DNA from: Citricoccus sp. SGAir0253
GTDB lineage: Bacteria; Actinomycetota; Actinomycetes; Actinomycetales; Micrococcaceae
Direction of reading: 5' to 3'
NCBI RefSeq assembly: GCF_005877055.1
Contig: NZ_CP039424.1
Coordinates: 2,852,001-2,916,000, forward strand
DNA length: 64,000 nt
Shown here piece after piece: positions 60,820 to 64,000 of this stretch. Under the pieces are notes generated by a model that was not told where the DNA came from, ran no database searches, and saw only the letters and a program-made list of their open reading frames with translations. Both the position numbers and the translations under genes were made by a program. Position 1 is the stretch's first letter. Every line of letters starts with the position of its first letter.

Positions 60820-61739
60820 CAGGATGCCTCCCCTCGTCCCGCGGCCACGGGGTGGCGCAGCGGGAACGGCGTGAGCCCGCCCCCGTCCACCGGGATCGCC
60901 TGTCCCGTGATGTAGCCGGCCGCGGGGGACGCCAGGAAGGCCACGAGGGCCCCGATGTCCGCGGGTGTGCCGACGCGCCCCACCGGGATGTTCCGCCCCC
61001 GCTGGGCCAGGGTCGCCTCCACGTCCAGGTCCGCGGACGGGTCCAGGATGGCCCGGCTCGTGGCCACGAGTCCCGGGCAGACGGCGTTGACGGTGATGCC
61101 CCAGGGACCGAGGTCCATGGACAGGGCCCGGGTCAGCCCGATCACGGCCGCCTTCGAGGCCGAGTAGGCCACGGACGAGGGCGCGGCCGTCAGCCCGGCC
61201 ATGGACGAGATGTTGATGATGCGGCCGTGGCGCTCCCGGCGCATGAGCGGGACCGCCGCGCGGCACATGGCATAGGTGCCCCGGACGTTGACGTCGATCA
61301 GCAGGTCGAAGGCCTCGTCCGGGACGTCCTCGATGTCCCGCCGGTCGGCCCCCTGCGGGGCGGCCGCGTTGTTCACCAGGATGTCCAGCCGGCCGAAGTG
61401 CTGCTGCACGGCGTCCAGGATGCGGGCCACGTCACCGCGGTCGGCGATGTCGCCGAGCACGGCCAGGACCTCGACGTGCTCGTCCCGGCGCAGCCGTGCG
61501 GCGAACTCCTCCAGGCCGGCGGCCGGGGACTGCCCCAGCACCCGCTGCCGGTCGTTGGCGACGCCCCGGGGCTCCCGGTCGGTCACCGCGAGCGAGGCAC
61601 CGGCGGCGGCGAGCGCCCGGGCGATCGCCTGTCCCATCCCGTCCGGCTTGCCGCACCCGGTGACGAGGGCCACCTGGCCCCGCAGCCCCGGGTCCCTCCC
61701 GTCCGTCCCCTCGGTCAGTCCTGGTTGCCGTGGTGTCAT
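60819..61739 (-). CDS. SDR-family oxidoreductase
   Basis: A 306-residue SDR with GCGKPDGMGQAIA, NNAAAPQG, catalytic YSASK and the C-terminal TGQAIPVDGG. It has a long second-strand loop (DREPRGVANDRQRVLGQSPAAGLEEFAA), suggesting an extended cofactor pocket. AGGAG lies 8 bases before the ATG. It is divergent from the IclR gene across two IclR-type palindromes, so it is the best candidate for direct control by that regulator. Confidence 0.86.
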   Translation of the reverse strand: MTPRQPGLTEGTDGRDPGLRGQVALVTGCGKPDGMGQAIARALAAAGASLAVTDREPRGVANDRQRVLGQSPAAGLEEFAARLRRDEHVEVLAVLGDIADRGDVARILDAVQQHFGRLDILVNNAAAPQGADRRDIEDVPDEAFDLLIDVNVRGTYAMCRAAVPLMRRERHGRIINISSMAGLTAAPSSVAYSASKAAVIGLTRALSMDLGPWGITVNAVCPGLVATSRAILDPSADLDVEATLAQRGRNIPVGRVGTPADIGALVAFLASPAAGYITGQAIPVDGGGLTPFPLRHPVAAGRGEAS

Positions 61740-61861
61740 CGACTCGCTCCTGTCACCCGTCGGGGACCACCCCGGGCGCGGTGCCGTGCCGGTCCCGGTG
61801 CCGGTCACCGGTGTCCCTCCGGGGTGAATCTAGGCAGTCCGGACCTGCCGCTCCCGGCGGC

Positions 61862-61876
61862 TTCCCCCCGGCGGAA
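61862..61876. promoter_or_regulatory. IclR-type palindrome, site E
   Basis: TTCCCC-CCG-GCGGAA, one arm mismatch, 123 bases upstream of the leftward SDR start. Confidence 0.55.
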
Positions 61877-61915
61877 GCCCGGTGTGGCCGCGGCCCGGGT
61901 GCAGGGGCGGGAGGG

Positions 61916-61932
61916 CTTCCGCACCGCGGAAG
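61916..61932. promoter_or_regulatory. IclR-type palindrome, site F
   Basis: CTTCCGC-ACC-GCGGAAG, perfect 7-bp arms, 68 bases upstream of the IclR start. It is the best copy next to the regulator gene and fits autoregulation. Sites E and F are 54 bases apart centre to centre. Confidence 0.72.
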
Positions 61933-61999
61933 TCCATGCTCGGCGCGCCCGGTTCCGCCGACCATGGAACGACCCGTACCCGCCTCGAGGAGGCCCGAG

Positions 62000-62857
62000 A
62001 TGACCGACCCCGATGCCCGCGCATCCTTCCCGGACGGGCCCCCGGACCAACTCCGCCCGGGGGGCGACCGGCGCACCGCGGCCCGTCGCGTGCTCTCCGT
62101 CCTGGACGCCTTCGACCAGGACCACCTCGAGCTGACGCTCAGCGCGATCGGCCGCCGGGCGGGGCTCACGCTGAGCACCACGCACCGGCTCGTGGGCGAG
62201 CTCCGGGAGTGGGGCGCCCTGGAGCGCCTGCCGGACGGGCGGTACACCATCGGCCTGAGGGTCCTCGAGCTGGGCACCCTGGAACCGCAGGTGCTGCACC
62301 TGCAGGAGGTGGCCCCGCCGTTCCTGGCCGACCTGCAGGCCGCCGTGGACGCCAACGTGCACCTGTCCGTGCGGGACCACCACGACGTCGTCTACGTCGA
62401 GTCGCTGCAGCGCCGCCGCGGCGCCCACGTCCTGAGCAGGCTCGGCGGCCGGTGGCCGCTGCACGCGACGGCCACCGGCATGGTCCTGCTGGCCTTCGCC
62501 CCGCCCGAGGTGCGGGACGAGGTGCTGTCCCTGCCGCTGAAGCGGTACACCGACCGCACCATCACGGACCCCGGCGTGCTGCGGCAGATGCTGGCGGAGG
62601 TCCGCCACCGTGGCTTCGCGGTGCTCCACGACTCCATCACCACGGGCGCCTCCGCCGTCGGGGTGCCCGTCCGGGGCCCCCGGGACCGCGAAGTGGCCGC
62701 CCTGAGCGTGACGGTCCCGCGGGACGGGCCCCTGGGGGTCCCGCACGTGCTGCCGGCCCTGGTCGCCAGCGCCCGCGCCCTCTCCCGGGAACTGGGCGCC
62801 CCCTCCGCGCTGCGGGCCGGCCGCACCGGCCTCGGCCCCCGGACCGGCGTGGCATGA
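62000..62857 (+). CDS. IclR-family transcriptional regulator
   Basis: A 285-residue regulator. An N-terminal winged helix (about 25-90; LTLSAIGRRAGLTLSTTHRLVGELREWGALERLPDGRYTIG) is followed by the IclR effector domain (HLQEVAPPFLADLQAAVDANVHLSVRDHHDVVYVES; PLHATATGMVLLAF; GASAVGVPVRGP). IclR proteins commonly control aromatic or acid catabolism and bind short inverted repeats. GAGGAGG lies 7 bases before ATG 62000; an in-frame ATG at 61964 would lengthen it. The GMC oxidoreductase start overlaps its stop. The regulon is proposed from the repeated palindromes. Confidence 0.9.
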   Translation: MTDPDARASFPDGPPDQLRPGGDRRTAARRVLSVLDAFDQDHLELTLSAIGRRAGLTLSTTHRLVGELREWGALERLPDGRYTIGLRVLELGTLEPQVLHLQEVAPPFLADLQAAVDANVHLSVRDHHDVVYVESLQRRRGAHVLSRLGGRWPLHATATGMVLLAFAPPEVRDEVLSLPLKRYTDRTITDPGVLRQMLAEVRHRGFAVLHDSITTGASAVGVPVRGPRDREVAALSVTVPRDGPLGVPHVLPALVASARALSRELGAPSALRAGRTGLGPRTGVA

Positions 62858-64000
62858 GGGCCGGGCTCCCCGTGACGGCCCCGGACGTCCTCGTGGTCGG
62901 GGCCGGTGGCGCCGGCGCACCCTTCGCCGCCCGGCTGAGCGAGGATCCCGGGTGCACCGTGCTGGTGCTGGAGGCCGGCCCCGTCCCGCGCACCGCGGCC
63001 GGCCTGCCGCCCGAGGTCCGCTGCGCCACGGTCCTGCCGACCGTCCGGGGGCCCGGTCCGTACACCTGGTGGCACCGCGCCGAGGTGGCTCCGGGACGGA
63101 CCCACGACGTCGGCCGGGGCCAGGGAGCGGGCGGGTCCACCTCGGTCAACGGCGCCTACTTCGTCCGGCCCCGGGCAGACGACCTGCGGCGATGGGCTGA
63201 GGCCGGCAACCCGGCGTGGGAGCCGGAGGCCGTGCTGCCCCTCCTGGCGGCGGCCGAGCGGGACGTACAGTTCGGCGGCCGCCCCGGCCACGGCGACGCC
63301 GGACCGGTTCCCGTGGACCGCCGGGCCTTCCCGGAGAGCCCCCTGGCGGCGGCGTTCGGCGCCGCCGCGGAGGCCCTCGGTCACCCGGTCCTGGACGACC
63401 TCAACGACATCACCGCGCAGCACGGCCACGGGGAGCTCCCGCTGAACGTGCACGAGGGCACGCGCATGAGCACGGCCCTGGCGTACCTGTTCCCGGCGCT
63501 GGACCGCCCCAACCTCACCGTCCTCGGCGGGGCCAACGTGCTGCGGGTGGTCCTGCGGGACGGCCGCGCCTGCGGGGTCGAGGCCGTGATCGACGGGACG
63601 CTCCACCGCGTCCACGCCGGCCAGGTCGTCCTGGCCGCCGGACCGGTCCGCTCCGCGCACCTGCTGATGCTCTCCGGCATCGGCCCGGCACCGGCCCTGG
63701 CCGAGGCCGGCGTGGACACGGTGGTCGACTCCCCCGGTGTCGGCGCCACCGTCAGCGACCACCCGGACATCGTGCTCTCCGCGCCCCTGGCACGGCCCCT
63801 GCGTCCGGGTCCCGCGGACCCGCTCTTCGCCTGGGCGCTGAACTGGACGGCGTCGGGGTCCACCGCGCCGGGGGACCTGGAGGTCCTGCCGATGCTGCGC
63901 CCCTTCCCCGTCCTGGCCGGTCACCCGGCCGGCGCCGAGCTGCCGGTGATCGTGGCCCTGCAGCGGCCGGAGGGCCGCGGCACCCTGGCCCTGGACCCCG
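62854..64000 (+). CDS. GMC-family FAD oxidoreductase, MftG-like (3' end outside window)
   Basis: The frame is open to the last base: 382 residues of a protein that should reach about 480-530. The FAD-binding VVGAGGAGAPFAARLSEDP and the GMC signature region GRGQGAGGSTSVNGAYFVRPRADDLRRWAEAGNPAW are clear, as is VVLAAGPVRSAHLLMLSGIGP. The VNGAYFVR...GNPAW wording is that of MftG, the GMC enzyme that returns electrons from mycofactocin to the respiratory chain. In GAGGSTS, Ala-Gly replaces the usual Gly-Gly. ATG 62854 overlaps the IclR stop; GTG 62872 is an alternative. Choline-type GMC oxidase is the fallback. Confidence 0.8.
   Translation, partial: MRAGLPVTAPDVLVVGAGGAGAPFAARLSEDPGCTVLVLEAGPVPRTAAGLPPEVRCATVLPTVRGPGPYTWWHRAEVAPGRTHDVGRGQGAGGSTSVNGAYFVRPRADDLRRWAEAGNPAWEPEAVLPLLAAAERDVQFGGRPGHGDAGPVPVDRRAFPESPLAAAFGAAAEALGHPVLDDLNDITAQHGHGELPLNVHEGTRMSTALAYLFPALDRPNLTVLGGANVLRVVLRDGRACGVEAVIDGTLHRVHAGQVVLAAGPVRSAHLLMLSGIGPAPALAEAGVDTVVDSPGVGATVSDHPDIVLSAPLARPLRPGPADPLFAWALNWTASGSTAPGDLEVLPMLRPFPVLAGHPAGAELPVIVALQRPEGRGTLALDP

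Overview
The window is chromosomal DNA from a very GC-rich, Gram-positive actinobacterium. Codon third positions are almost all G or C, intergenic spaces are short, and translational coupling (ATGA/GTGA overlaps) is common. The gene families (Lhr with a Nei-type glycosylase, GlgC, a single-chain acyl-CoA carboxylase, a DUF4916 protein, nicotinoprotein alcohol dehydrogenases) fit the Micrococcaceae (Kocuria, Micrococcus, Citricoccus or Arthrobacter type). That placement is inference from gene content, not a search result. I saw no tRNA, rRNA, CRISPR array, insertion sequence or phage gene.

Region 1 (1-5.6 kb) holds the 3' part of an Lhr helicase, a Nei-type DNA glycosylase and a GlgC-type nucleotidyltransferase, closed by a perfect 21-bp hairpin. 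Region 2 (5.6-18.3 kb) is the most coherent block: a eukaryote-like single-chain acetyl-CoA carboxylase, a KASIII-type condensing enzyme with a large N-terminal extension, an XRE regulator, a PhaZ/PhaC-like Cys hydrolase, a phasin, PhaB, a class III-like PhaC and a short PhaE/PhaR-like subunit. No PhaA thiolase is present. My main hypothesis is that acetoacetyl-CoA for polyhydroxybutyrate is made here from malonyl-CoA (carboxylase plus KASIII) instead of by a thiolase.

Region 3 (18.3-36.9 kb) is mixed housekeeping and accessory DNA. It has an RluA-type pseudouridine synthase, a DedA protein, a coiled-coil/membrane protein, an OYE-family flavoprotein, a GATase, a Nudix-like protein with a degenerate Nudix box, a FUSC exporter broken by a one-base frameshift, Tgt, and two DszC-like monooxygenases behind a probable SAM-IV riboswitch. 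An acyl-CoA ligase/TetR pair with a perfect operator, a queuosine-precursor transporter and a DUF427 protein follow.

Region 4 (36.9-64 kb) is a catabolic region. First comes an extradiol ring-cleavage set (VOC dioxygenase, GalB-like PIG-L protein, RraA/GalC-like aldolase, DUF6282 protein) whose two promoters share a TTGTTGACAA operator. Then come a CGDC mini-protein, an Opp-type ABC importer, two amidohydrolases, four SDRs, three zinc alcohol dehydrogenases (two of the NDMA-dependent nicotinoprotein type), an aldehyde dehydrogenase, a UGSC-family protein with its partner, a CoA-transferase, an IclR regulator and the start of an MftG-like GMC oxidoreductase. A palindrome of the form TTCCGY-N3-RCGGAA recurs at the promoter regions of nearly all these units and next to the IclR gene, which suggests one IclR regulon for mycofactocin-linked oxidation of an imported alcohol or aromatic substrate.
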